Shown here piece after piece: positions 47,103 to 58,848 of a DNA stretch of 64,000 nucleotides. This DNA is from Allium sativum. Taxonomy: Eukaryota > Streptophyta > Magnoliopsida > Asparagales > Amaryllidaceae. The stretch's first letter is position 1; each line of letters opens with the position of its first letter. The position numbers and the translations under genes were made by a program. The stretch is from assembly GCA_030737875.1 (NCBI GenBank), contig CM060909.1, positions 27,921,659-27,985,658 of the forward strand. Direction: 5' to 3'. Below the pieces are notes generated by a model that made no database searches, was not told the origin of the DNA, and saw only the letters and a list, made by a program, of their open reading frames with translations.

Positions 47103-48985
47103 AGTTAAGACTAACGACAGCTCCAGTGTTAACCATCATTGATGGCAACCAAGATTTAAAATTCTGGACTGATTCTTCTAGAGAAAGCCTTGGCGCAGTG
47201 TTAATGCAAAGAGGCCAAGTGATCGCTTATGCTAGCCGTCAGCTGAAGCCGCACGAGAAGAACTACGTAACTCATGATCTTGAGTTGTTGGCTATCGTAT
47301 TCGCCTTGAAAATCTGGAGACACTATCTTCTGGGTGAGAGATTTGAACTGTTTACAGATCACCAGTCGTTAAAATATATGTTCACTCAGAAAGACCTGAA
47401 TTTAAGGCAGCAACGTTGGTTGGAGTTTCTAGCAGCATATGACTTTGAAATTATATATACTCCAGGGAAAGCCAATGTCGTGGCCGATGCGCTGAGCCAA
47501 AAGAATGTAATGATCGCCAGCTTTATTATCACGACTTTCTTGATTGACAAAATATCTATTCTTCAGAAGGAGGATAACTTTATTAAGGATATGATCAAAA
47601 GGATTCAGAAAGGCGAACCCTCGTGTCTTCAAATAGATAACGACGAGACCTTGAGGTTGAAAGGAAGGATTTGTGTTCCTGACATACCAGAGTTAAAAAG
47701 GGAAGTGTTAGACGAGTGTCACAAGTCCAAGCTGAGTATCCATCCTGGTGTGGCCAAAATGTATAACGATCTCAAACGAACGTTCTGGTGGAAGGCTATG
47801 AAAAGAGACGTTTCAATATATGTCAGCCGATGCCCTACTTGCCAGCTAGTCAAAAGCGACCAACAGAAATTGGCTGGGTTGTTACAACCACTAGAAGTTC
47901 CTGGTTGGAAGTGGGAACATATTTCTATGGATTTTATTGATGGTCTGCCCAGGACCAGAAAAGGAAATGACAGTATTTGGGTGATCGTAGATCGTTTCAC
48001 GAAGACCGCCCATTTCATACCTGTTAGATCAAACAGAACTGCTCAGAGTCTGGCGCAGATATACTTCAGGGAAATAGTTAGACTACATGGAGTGCCACTC
48101 AGTATAGTCAGTGACGGAGATACAATATTCACTAGCAAATTCTGGGAGGCATTTCAAGTCGAGCTGGGAACGAAGTTGAACTTAAGCACCGCTTATCATC
48201 CTCAGACAGACGGTCAGACTGAGAGGGTGAATCGTATTTTAGAAGATCTATTGTGGGCTTGTGTTATAGATTTCGGTGGATCATGGGAAGACCATCTGCA
48301 TTTGGCCGAATTCTCTTATAACAACAGCTACCAGGCGAGTCTGACAATGTCGCCATTCGAAGCATTGTATGGTAGACCGTGCCGATCTCCTGCTTGTTGG
48401 GTCGAGCCCGGAAATAGACTTGTGTTGGGTCCTGATATGATTCGAGAAGCTGCCGACAAAGTCGATTTTATTAAGAAGCGATTACTCGCCCCTCAAAGCC
48501 GACAAAAGAGCTATGCCAATAGAAGAAGAAGAGATATATCCTTTGTTGTTGGCGACTATGTATATTTGAAAGTATCGCCGATGAGAGGAGTTATCCGGTT
48601 CGGTAAAACTGGAAAGTTGGCACCCAAATTCATTGGTCCGTTTCCTATTCTGGAACGGATCGGGACTCTCGCTTATAGGGTCAAATTGCCTGATTGGTTG
48701 CCTGGAGTTCATGATGTATTTCACATATCTCAACTTCGAAAGCACGTTCATGATCCAGACTTGATCGTCGAAGAAGCAGCTCAGCAGGATATTGAAATTA
48801 CTCCAGAACTAGCTGTGAGAAGAGAGTCGCTAAAGATTATCGGCAAAGAAACCAAAGAACTGAGGAACAAGAAGGTTCACTTAGTCAAAGTGCAATGGAG
48901 TGGAGATCCGCGAGATTGTACTTGGGAAACTGAGGAGAGCATTCAGGAAGCTTATCCTAGATGCCGAGTGGATATCTCTGATTGA
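47057..48985 (+). pseudogene. pol: RNase H, integrase and chromodomain (pol C-terminal part)
   Basis: The longest open stretch, about 640 codons. RNase H begins with FWTDSS (first Asp, 47171), then [20 protein letters not shown] and [10 protein letters not shown], giving the D-E-D-D set. Integrase follows with an HHCC zinc finger (HKSKLSIH ... CPTC, about 47720-47843) and the catalytic triad D (47930), D (48113) and E (48221). The spacing is 60 and 35 residues, a D,D35E core. A GPF/GPY-type module with [13 protein letters not shown] lies at about 48625-48663. The last 35 residues (HLVKVQWSG ... CTWETEE ... YP) are a chromodomain, which in chromoviruses steers integration to marked chromatin. 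Stop TGA 48983-48985. This part alone is undamaged. Confidence 0.93.
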
Positions 48986-50117
48986 CTCCGGTGCAAGGTA
49001 TATTTAACCTGCTTTGCATTACCATTTAATTCTCTACTCTATTGTTATTTTCTTTCCATGGATATGCACTTTTAACTCTATAGTCTGAATGATTTTAAAA
49101 GAATATAGGAATTAATTTGTATATTTTCAAAAAGTTAAAAACAATTTGATTATTGTTTGTGTTGTGTGATAGTAGATTAGATTAATTGAATTATTAAAAC
49201 GATAGTTGATTTAATTAACAATAGAATAATGGTAGCATTTATTCGATTAAATCACACATTGAACTGAATAGAAAATAAATAGAAATATATACATGTGCAT
49301 TATATATGTTTGAGCAGGTAAATGGATTAGCTGTTGAGTAAAGATTTTATTTGCGTGCCCGACAAATAGGTAAACCTTAATGAGTTGGATGCGAAATATT
49401 ATTATATCAACTCCTGTGAATGCCATTGGATGCAGAGTGCTGGTTTTTCTGTGTGAAATAATAAACGTCGCCATAGGATAGTAACAATTAATTTTGAACT
49501 ACATTACATGGCATACTTCAGAAGATAGACATACTTCAGAAGATAGGCATACTTCATCATATACCACATAAGCATTTGGAGCTTGTGTGACGAGGTGGAA
49601 GATTTACCATACGAGCGAGAGGCTTGTATGGCGATGACTATATTTTACAGGTTGGACTGATGACTGATATGGACTATTTTAAATTGTAACGATTAAATTG
49701 CCAGATGAATAAAAACCCCACATCAGTCTGGAGTTGACAATAATCACGTCTCTCTAGTTATTAGATACGGCACATGGACTATTTATTTCCCACACGGGGC
49801 AGGGTGACGATAATTTATTCTCTGGAGTTATTATCAATACATGCTCCCCTGTAAACACCCGAATATATCACTATAAATATGTGTATGCTTATTAGGATTT
49901 ATTGGGTACCTAATACGGTCCAATAAATTTCCAAACCTCTCTCCGTACAAAGGAGGTTATGGCGAAATTTTTCGAAAATTCCGGGTGTTAGCCAAATTTT
50001 TGAAGAATTTGAAATTTCTCAGAAACTGAAAAGTTGGAGAATTGAAGCCAGATCGAACGTAGAGTTGATTAATCAAACCACTTTCGACTTTGTTCCTTTT
50101 CGGGGACGAAAAGTTTT
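48986..50117 (+). other. 3' non-coding internal region of element 3
   Basis: AT-rich, 1.1 kb, without frames. It has a triplicated short motif CATACTTCAGAAGATAG (about 49510-49555). Close to its end it carries GTACAAAGGAGGTTATGGCG (from 49945) and CGGGGACGAAAAG, both shared with other elements here, so the end of this region is under sequence constraint while the rest is not. Confidence 0.75.
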
Positions 50118-50130
50118 AAGTGGGGGAGAT
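50118..50130 (+). other. polypurine tract of element 3
   Basis: AAGTGGGGGAGAT directly before TGTAACGACCC of the 3' LTR, preceded by CGGGGACGAAAAGTTTT. Confidence 0.92.
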
Positions 50131-51752
50131 TGTAACGACCCAGAAAATCCGAACCAATATAAAATTTTTAAATTGGCTAAAATAATGGATTTTAAATATT
50201 TAAAATAAATATTTTAAATAATAGCGATGAAAACTGAGTTTGAGTCGACAATTGAAAATGAATATAATCAATTATAATTATAAACAAGGCCTGAAAAGGC
50301 GCTGCAGTTTCAAAAATTGAATTCAAACTTTGTCGGACTGTACCGGGTGAAAAACAAAACGGATTTTAGTGAAACCAAAAATATTTAAATCTGTTAGTGA
50401 ATACCTTTCTAACGAATCTGAAAAATCAAATTTTCATAGCGGAAAGCAAAAGTTATGGCCAAATGAATTTTCAGAAAGGTCGCTATGAAATTTATATAGC
50501 CCGTGAAATTGGCCATTTTGCATACGACCTCGGAATTCGACGAAACCACTTTTGTTGGATCCGGGATGTGAAGTTATTGCTAGGTTTCAAATTTCATAAT
50601 TTTTGAAGCTAATATGTGAGCGTGGAAAAGGAAAACGTGTTTTGGTTAATTACATTTAGATTGGATCGACCAGAAATGGGCCTTTTTGCAAACGGTCTCC
50701 GAATTCGACGAAACTAGTTTTGTTGGGACTGTATCGTCAAAACATAGCTAGATTTATTTTTCTGGAATTTTTCGAATCAGTTTGTGGCCCTGGCAAATTG
50801 AAATGTACGTTCAAATTAAATATTGAACGTTTTATACTTAAATTTGAAGGAAAACTGACTGAAACATTTGAATGGGCCTTCGAAACATATCCTATTGTGT
50901 TCGGAATGAGGGTAATTAGCTAGGGGCGACAGTCGTTGGGTTTGAAAAGGAGTCCGTTTAAGAAAAACCCTATTTTTAAATTAAATATATATCGACCAAT
51001 CACAAAATTCCTTCATAAATAAATAAAAACCTGAAGCCTCGCGATCGACGACGGCGAACGCTCCTCCTTTCCCGTCCATTTTCCCGTCGCTCCGATCACC
51101 AACACCCACTACCCTTTTGCAACTTCTGGTAGATCTTCCTCCCCTCTACAAATCCGTACCACCCTCGACCTCCACCTTCCAGCCGTCGACGAGATCTAGC
51201 CCTCCCAACCTGACGCCGTCGAAGCCCCGCCACGCCCTCCACCTGCAACCGAGTGAGGCCTACCTGGCGTCGATAGGCGCGCCTCACGACGACCTACGTC
51301 GTGGTATGGTTGGATTTTGACCAAGTGCAGCGGATTGAAAACTATTGCTAAACCTAGTTTCGAACATCAAAGGAAAGGTACGGCTGTTATCAATTTTGAA
51401 CTGTTTTGAATTTTTAAAAGTGTTGCAAACTTTAAAAAATCGTATCTTTTTGCTATATGATCGAAATTCAGTGAAACAAGAGACGCCGGGACCGTGAGGA
51501 CGTCTTCTGCATTTTAGAAGAGACCGCATATTTTTCTGAGCCTTCTGCTATTTTTGGTGGAGTGGAAACCAATGTGAGATTTCTAATTTATAAACGATAT
51601 GGAAAACGACGATGTATAAATTATATAGTCGATGTATGAGTTATATAAGCGTTGTACACCTCTTGTATAAGCGTTGTATAAGTTGTACGTTCGATGTATA
51701 AGTTGTATATGCGTTGTAAAAATTATATATGTGTTGAAATAGAAGTAAATTG

Positions 51753-51792
<40 letters not shown>

Positions 51793-52864
51793 GCCCCTCG
51801 TCCATAAACCATGGACGATATTTATTGGTTGTGATTGGTGTGAAAATTGATTGATAGCGAATGGTTGTTTGGGATTGTTTGTGGTTGATATTGATTGATT
51901 GTGGTTGAAAAATACCCATTCGTGGTTGAGAAATATTTGGTTGAAACCACATAGGATTAGTTTGTGGAAATGAAATAAAATATATACATGCCGCCTGCGT
52001 GCGAACTAGATGCATGATTCTCATTGTCAAAAACCGCGCGGTTTTAAGGTAGAGCGAGGAGCCGTACTAGGGACGGTCCCGGTTTTAACTACCCTGCCGT
52101 TATGCTGCCAAAATTTTGAATAATATCCATGTGTTTGAATTATTTTCATTTGCTGAAACTATATTTATTCGTTGTATAGAAAACCTTCATGTGTTGAATC
52201 GATATTCATTCGTTGATTAGAAATTCATGTGTTGAATGGTCTTCGTGTTTTAAATATAAAAATCACATTTTTATCTATATATATAAACTTTAGAAAACCT
52301 TCATGTGTTGAATCGATATTCATTCGTTGATTAGAAATTCATGTGTTGAATGGTCTTCGTGTTTTAAATATAAAAACCACATTTTTATCTATATATATAA
52401 AATATAGAAAACCTTCATGTGTTGAATCGATATTCATTCGTTGACTAGAAATTCATGTGTTGAATGGTCTTCGTGTTTTAAATATAAAAATCACATTTTT
52501 ATCTATATATATAAACTATAGAAAACCTTCATGTGTTGAATCGATATTCATTCGTTGACTAGAAATTCATGTGTTGAAGGGTATTCGTATTTTGAAATAA
52601 ATTGTTTTATAATAAAAATCACATTTTTTATCATCTATATGAACTATGTAAAATGACCTTGTTTTGAAATAAATTGTTTTATAATAAAAATCACCTTTTT
52701 ATCATCTATATAAACTATATGAAATAATGGTGTTTTGAAATGAATTGTTTTACCATAAAAATCACAATTTTATTGTATGCATGACTTGTTAAATATAGTG
52801 AAGTGTTGAAATAGAAGACAATTAGATAAAATGTATGAAAAGAATGTAGCTTTGAAATCGAAGA

Positions 52865-52895
<31 letters not shown>

Positions 52896-54334
52896 AATTA
52901 TATTTAATTGAATAATGACGCTGCAGTTCGTATTTTGAAATCGAAACTTCAAACGATTGTACCGGGAGATCCGACCGTCGGATTTTCCCGAAACTGGAAC
53001 CGTTGGATTCGTTTTGAAAAGATCTTTCTAATGATGTAAATTTTGTGAAGATCCAACGGTTAGATTTTCAGATATGTGTAAATCAAATCTGAAGAAAAAC
53101 AGCGCCACGGTCGCGTTATGGCCCGAAGCGTCGTTTTAAATAAATTGGCTATTTTAAAATAAATAAAAATAGCGATAAATCGTTATAAAATATTATAAAC
53201 AATATGGATGTGATTTAGAAATTAACTGAAGATTGGCTAAGTCGAATGGTTTCCTGGGTGTTGATCTGATGTTAGTTTCGGCCTTCGGGGTTAATATTTG
53301 GGAAATCGTTCTCTTACTGATTGACGGTTAGTGACTAATGAATTGAAATGATGCGTGTATATGTTAGTGTTGCACTTGTTTATTATATACGCGAGTTGCT
53401 AAGAAAGACCAGGTTTATCCCATTCTGAGTAACTGAATCGACAATAAGAAATCGAAGATGAAGACGGTGGTCGAAGACCGGAGATCTTCACCTCGTTTGG
53501 ATGGTAACCGAGGTCCTGATTGGGAGGCATCCCGAAATATGGATAACGAGTGGTGATCGTCCATACGTACGTGGTGATCGATGGGTTTGCGAGGTATTTA
53601 GTGCCTCCGGTTTCGTTTAGACCCAGAATGGACTTGTAAATGGACTGTGTGTCTGACATTGGATTTTATTCTGTGTTGATTGATCTCTATTAAATATACA
53701 TCTGTTTGACGGTGGAGAATTTATTCTTTTGCTTAATGCCCTTCTCTGAAACGCACGATCTCAGAGGTTGTATATCGATGGACATCAGTCGCAGGGCATG
53801 AGTTGCTAGTGTGACATGCCTAAGTGGCAAATGATCAGGGCTTCTGTTGAAAAGCAAAGTCTTGTGGTGATGATCGAAGCACCGCCTGTGTGGCGTAGCT
53901 TTGTGTATAACGTGAAATCGCGAGCCTCACACCCCGGTATGAACCAGAAACGGGAGCAGGACCTCAGGGGGGATGTGCGTTTTCTTTCTAGCTAGGGTGG
54001 TGTCAGTGACCTACCAGCCCTGACATTTATATACTTTTCACCTGTGTAGTTGTTGCTGTTGCGAGGTGCCTCGGTTTGATCAGACGATCCGGGTCCGATG
54101 GAGTCATTCGTTGGCTCATTTACGCCCCAAAGGGCGGAGAAACGCATTGTTCAGGCATTATAATCCACTTCGTGTGGACCGGCCCTGACGATCCAAGGTA
54201 CGGTTGCGGCTGTACCTGAGACTCGGGCTAGACAGTCTCGAATTCGGTAAGGACTATCTTTTGCCTTGGTTCAAGATGGAAATCCAATTTCCAAATACGT
54301 GACTGTGCGGTTTTGATTGAATATCTATATATGA
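50131..54334 (+). repeat. 3' LTR of element 3, left part
   Basis: Starts TGTAACGACCC and follows the 5' LTR to its position of about 43760, where element 4 has inserted after TATGA (54330-54334). The last 730 bp of the LTR should lie beyond the window. It includes the duplicated U3 box (about 50533 and 50700), GC-rich leader (51040-51300), (AT)n tracts (51754-51791 and 52869-52895) and tandem repeats (about 52178-52765). Confidence 0.9.
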
Positions 54335-55539
54335 TGTAACGACCCATATTTTTGACCGTTTAAAGTCGACAATAAGCCACACATGTCGATCCAAACAAAT
54401 CGCAAATGCAGGTAGTTATTGGGAAAAGAAGAAAAAGAAAGAAAGAAGAGAAAGACAATAACAGAATCTCACAGCGGAAGGACAACATATAATAACAAAT
54501 AGCAGTTAAAAGCAGTTGAAATAAATATATTGACAATAACCCTCAATGATTATCAGAGTTACATATACATGCGAATGTACATAATAAGCAGCGGAAATAA
54601 ATATATAATATATATACCAAATCTTCGTCTTCTATCTCCAAGGCAAAGTAATCTTCATTAACTACAACATCTGCTGACCCGAGCGTATTACATAAAAAGA
54701 AAACACAACAAACACCCGGATCAGCACTAAATCATCTCATATTAGTCAAATCAAAATATGAAATAACATCAGTGTCATGGGTACAGTAACTCAAGAGATG
54801 TTACGGGATTTTTCCATCTCTCAAGGATCCGTTAAACTAATACATACATAATATAGTACGCTATTATGATAGTGTCTATCTAGTAAAGTACAAATACTGA
54901 AATAGCGTAAGCGGGATTACCATATTACCCTTACGCCGTTTATAGGCATCAACAGTCTATACAGTACCGTAAATTCACCGTACTGGTGTTATCAGAGGGC
55001 ACTCCATAGAAGGCAATGCTAAATCAAAATCATATGGGCTCGATATGGATATATATATATGACAAGGCACTCGAGGCAATGCCCAGGGTAGGATTCTACC
55101 AATTGCACTCCCGGACCGGTGGTAACGCATAACAGCCACTACCGCCCACCTCGGAACACACTCCCAAAGTCATAAATGGGCCCAAATCATCATCATCATA
55201 GTCATAGAAATAGTATCGAAGAAGTGTGTCCGATCAAAGGTGCTACCTCAGTTAGTCACGGTATAGCTCCTGTTTTAGTCATTTAAATTCTGACCTGAAG
55301 GTCAGGGCTATTTCATCATCGATCATCTTCTTCGATTCAATAATCGCCTCCAAGTCATCATACTCGTTCTGGATACGTCATAACGTTCACAGTTGTCAAA
55401 GTGGTATCGACACTGACAGAGAGTATGCCTTATGCCGACTCCGGTCTCTTTAACAACCAACGCTTACATTTTTTCATATCGGTTGGTTCTTTTACATTTC
55501 AAAGGTTCGCTTTCATATCAAAATATCATATTCTGTTTC

Positions 55540-55830
55540 GAACCAATTTATATTCCAAAAATAGAATATAGTTTCATATTGAAATATCATAAATCTTACT
55601 AAACCGATTATATTCTAAAATTAGAATATATTTCCATATCCTTATACTAAAATCATTTAGTATTTCAAGATCGACTTATATTCAATTAGAACATATTTAA
55701 TCTCAAAAGATTTCAAATTATTCTAATTCGATTCATATTCAAAAATTCATTCATATTCAATAGAATATATCCTTCCATAACTTATTTCAATCCTTTAGGA
55801 GATAAGTTTATATTCTAGTATAATAAACTT
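55540..55830. repeat. AT-rich hairpins in the LTR of element 4
   Basis: Several spaced inverted repeats of the type TATATTC...GAATATA. The best is at 55609-55630 with arms TATATTCTAA and TTAGAATATA around a 2-base loop; another is at 55549-55570. Copies occur in the right LTR near 63309-63600. Same mid-LTR position as the arrays in element 1 and the solo LTR. Confidence 0.6.
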
Positions 55831-58060
55831 CACTTTCATATTTGAAATCGGTTTTAAATTTGATTCATAATAAAGTGATATAACTCTATCTCAACTCCAT
55901 TTCCACAACTATTCAAAAACCAGTACTTTTCATTCGGAAGAAAATTTTATATTTATAAAATATGACTTTAAAAGATAGATGTTTATACAGGAAATCTTAA
56001 TATAAATAATACATGTATAGAATATAATAGTTAAAGTAAGATAGATAAGTTCAAACATTTTTGTATATACCTAAATTTTAAATTTTCTAAATATTTTAAA
56101 TAAAAGTGTATAAGAATAATTTAGCTATAATAAAAATAGTTATATATAAAAAATTTATAAATTAAATTTTTAAGGAAGAAAACTATTGAAATAACAACAT
56201 AAATATATATATAAATTTCTTTAACAAAAATCAATTCTTCCTTCCGAACTTTAATACTCGAATCTAAACTCCAATTTCAAATGGAGTTGCATAGCTCAAC
56301 GAACTTGTTTCAAACCCCATTTAAAACTCATCTTAAATTCAAGGATTAACTTTTTACTCGTATTAAGTTTTAAAACAAATTTCCGAGTATCCTTGCTTTC
56401 CTTCATTCCAATATTAAATTCAATAAGAATTTATTAACCTGAATTTTCCCACTCCTTAAAAATCCCAAATCATATAGATTTTAAAAAAATTTAAATCTGT
56501 AGTACTTCAAATTCATCTGGGAAAAATTTCTTAAATCATTTCAAATATATTCGAGATTCAGATTTTCAAATGAAGAACGAAACTTATCGAAATCGATACA
56601 TTTCTTTAAATGAAATTCTATCAAATAAAATTTCAAATAATTGAAATCATTTAACCAACCGATGTCTGTATAAAATTTTCTATCCAATGACCAAGTGATT
56701 AAATTTTTAATTTCTAAATATTTCAGGGATGGATCTATCATTTCAATCTAAATCAGGGTCACAGAGATTTATCATTTCACTCTGTGTTCTTAATTTATTT
56801 TTATCGATAAATCCCGGGTTTACTAGATGCCCGTAACATCAAGGGTAATGGGATTTATCGTCAAAACCAACATGCAATACGATATACTGAATATGGGCAT
56901 AAGCAGTGTCAATATCACTTCAGCAATAAAATTCAACCAAACATCCATCACATCATTTCCTTCAACTGATCAGCATTAACTGTTTCAGGATTAACAAGGG
57001 TTCGAATTCAACTAGAGATTTAAATTAAATTAAATAACAAATCATTACTTAGATTGCATGTTAACACACTTGCATGTTAAATTCAAACCACACATCAACA
57101 ATCCAACACAATCATGCAACCAAACTTACTTCATAATTTAATTCGATAAATATGAGAATAATTTAGTATTTCGTGAGCGAAGAATCACTCACCTTTGGGT
57201 CCTTAATGGATCGGACGTCCAAAAGAAGCCCAAAATTTCACAGTCTCAAAATGCAGCGAAACCCGTGCCAAAACGTCCGCAATTCCGCCACGATCCCAAC
57301 GCAACAAACCGCGTCCAAATCCGAGTTTATATGAAGAAGTTATCAGTGATTTACTATTTAAATTTTGAAAATATAAAAATAAATAAATAATTATCCTTAC
57401 CCAACCCAGAACTGACACGTCATCACCCCTGCATGTCCCGCTCATTTCCTCCCAAGCGTGAACAGTGCTCACCGACGCAAGGACCCATTTTCTCCCGTAC
57501 TTTGACCGCCTCCTGCGCCTAACTTCGGCCACCGGAGTGAGTGAGACCACCACCAATGGCAAGAGCAGCCCGTGCCGCACCCTCGGTCCCGCCGCCATCA
57601 CCTCCGGTCAACGGTGGACCCCCTGCGACGAGATGGACGGAAATCGCCTCCAGAGCTTAAACGACGAAATCCCAGCTATTTACAACATTATAAATCGAAT
57701 CAACACCACCAAAACACTCGCATGAATCCCCTCTTCAATACCCAGATCCCCGAATCTTCAATTACATCCCGATTCAAAAAACCCCAATTCGAAATATAGG
57801 GTTTCAAATTTCAGAGGCTTTGACCGAGTTTTCTGGCCAATCTAGTCGCTGCATGTCGAAACAAACTATAGATCTGCATTCTACAAGTCGAGAGCTTCGA
57901 ATCGACATATAATACTATGGGTTTGGAGAGATTTTATTTTGAGGTGAATTTTTGCTTTGAGATTAAGATAAAAATTTATTTTCTGCCATTAACGATGAAA
58001 TTTTGATGGAGAACAACATAGGAAATAGAGAATGGGCTTATAAGAAGGAGGTGGAAATTT

Positions 58061-58069
58061 ATTTATAAG
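58061..58069 (-). promoter_or_regulatory. TATA box, LTR of element 4
   Basis: Minus-strand CTTATAAAT in the context CTCCTTTACTTATAAATAAA, followed by CCACCTCCTTCT. A second weaker match (TTCTTATAAG) lies about 25 bp further on. The position, about 0.77 kb into the LTR in sense, is comparable with the other elements. Confidence 0.5.
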
Positions 58070-58834
58070 TAAAGGAGGCCCAAATATGATAAACAACAAA
58101 TATTCTAATTCACCGATTCAATTTCGCGATTTCTCCCGTACGGTCACATAATAAGTTCAAAAATTCTAAAAACTGGAATCCTGCAATAATCCACCGTTCC
58201 GGATCCAATGGCGCCAGTTTCGTCGAGTTCCGAGACAATTACAAAAATTATTAATTCCACAGTAAATTAATTAACAAAATATTCAAAATTCAATTAACTG
58301 TTTTAAATTCAAATTAAATACCAATAAAAATTCCATCTTAAACCCAATAAAGACTCAAATAGATTTTATAAATAAATTTTCACACATTTAACTCTAAATT
58401 TTATTATTTGAATTTTTTTTTTTTTTGATTTGAATCCCAATTATTATTTTCCTAACTTAGAATCCTCCATTTATCCAATTAAATTTGAATTTCCATTTAT
58501 ACTCGATGCAAATTTACTTTGTTACTATTACCATAAAAATTTATTTTTAACAACCTTGTAAATATATTTCAAGTATTTAGATTCCTAAAGTTGATATTTG
58601 AATTTAGACTTGAATTTCCAAATTTTAACTTAAACAACTTAATTTTATTAAATCATTTAAATAAAATCCCAAATTCACAACCTTTCTAAATAAGACTAGA
58701 ATTGAAAACCTATACATATTCAATTCAAACAATCATCATCCTAAATCAACAAGATTTGATTTTTATCCTGTATTATTTCATTTATTTATTAAAAATCTAA
58801 ATTTTAAATATACTGAAAAATATGGGATGTTACA

Positions 58835-58848
58835 TCCTCCCCCACTTA
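58835..58848 (-). other. polypurine tract of element 4
   Basis: Plus-strand TCCTCCCCCACTTA, so AAGTGGGGGAGGA abuts the LTR in sense, preceded by CGAGGACGAAAAGATTTT. Confidence 0.92.

Larger units (their letters stand above)
54335..58834 (-). repeat. left (3') LTR of element 4
   Basis: 4500 bp from TGTAACGACCCATAT to ATATGGGATGTTACA, which gives an unusually long imperfect terminal inverted repeat of about 15 bp. In minus-strand order it has a U3 box with TCGACGAAACTGGCG (complement near 58210-58240), a TATA box (58061-58069), a GC-rich leader (57200-57650), the GTGAGTGATTC...GCTCAC inverted repeat (57173-57192), AT-rich hairpins (55540-55830) and the GCTGATCCGGGTGTTTG block (complement near 54708-54727). 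Confidence 0.9.
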
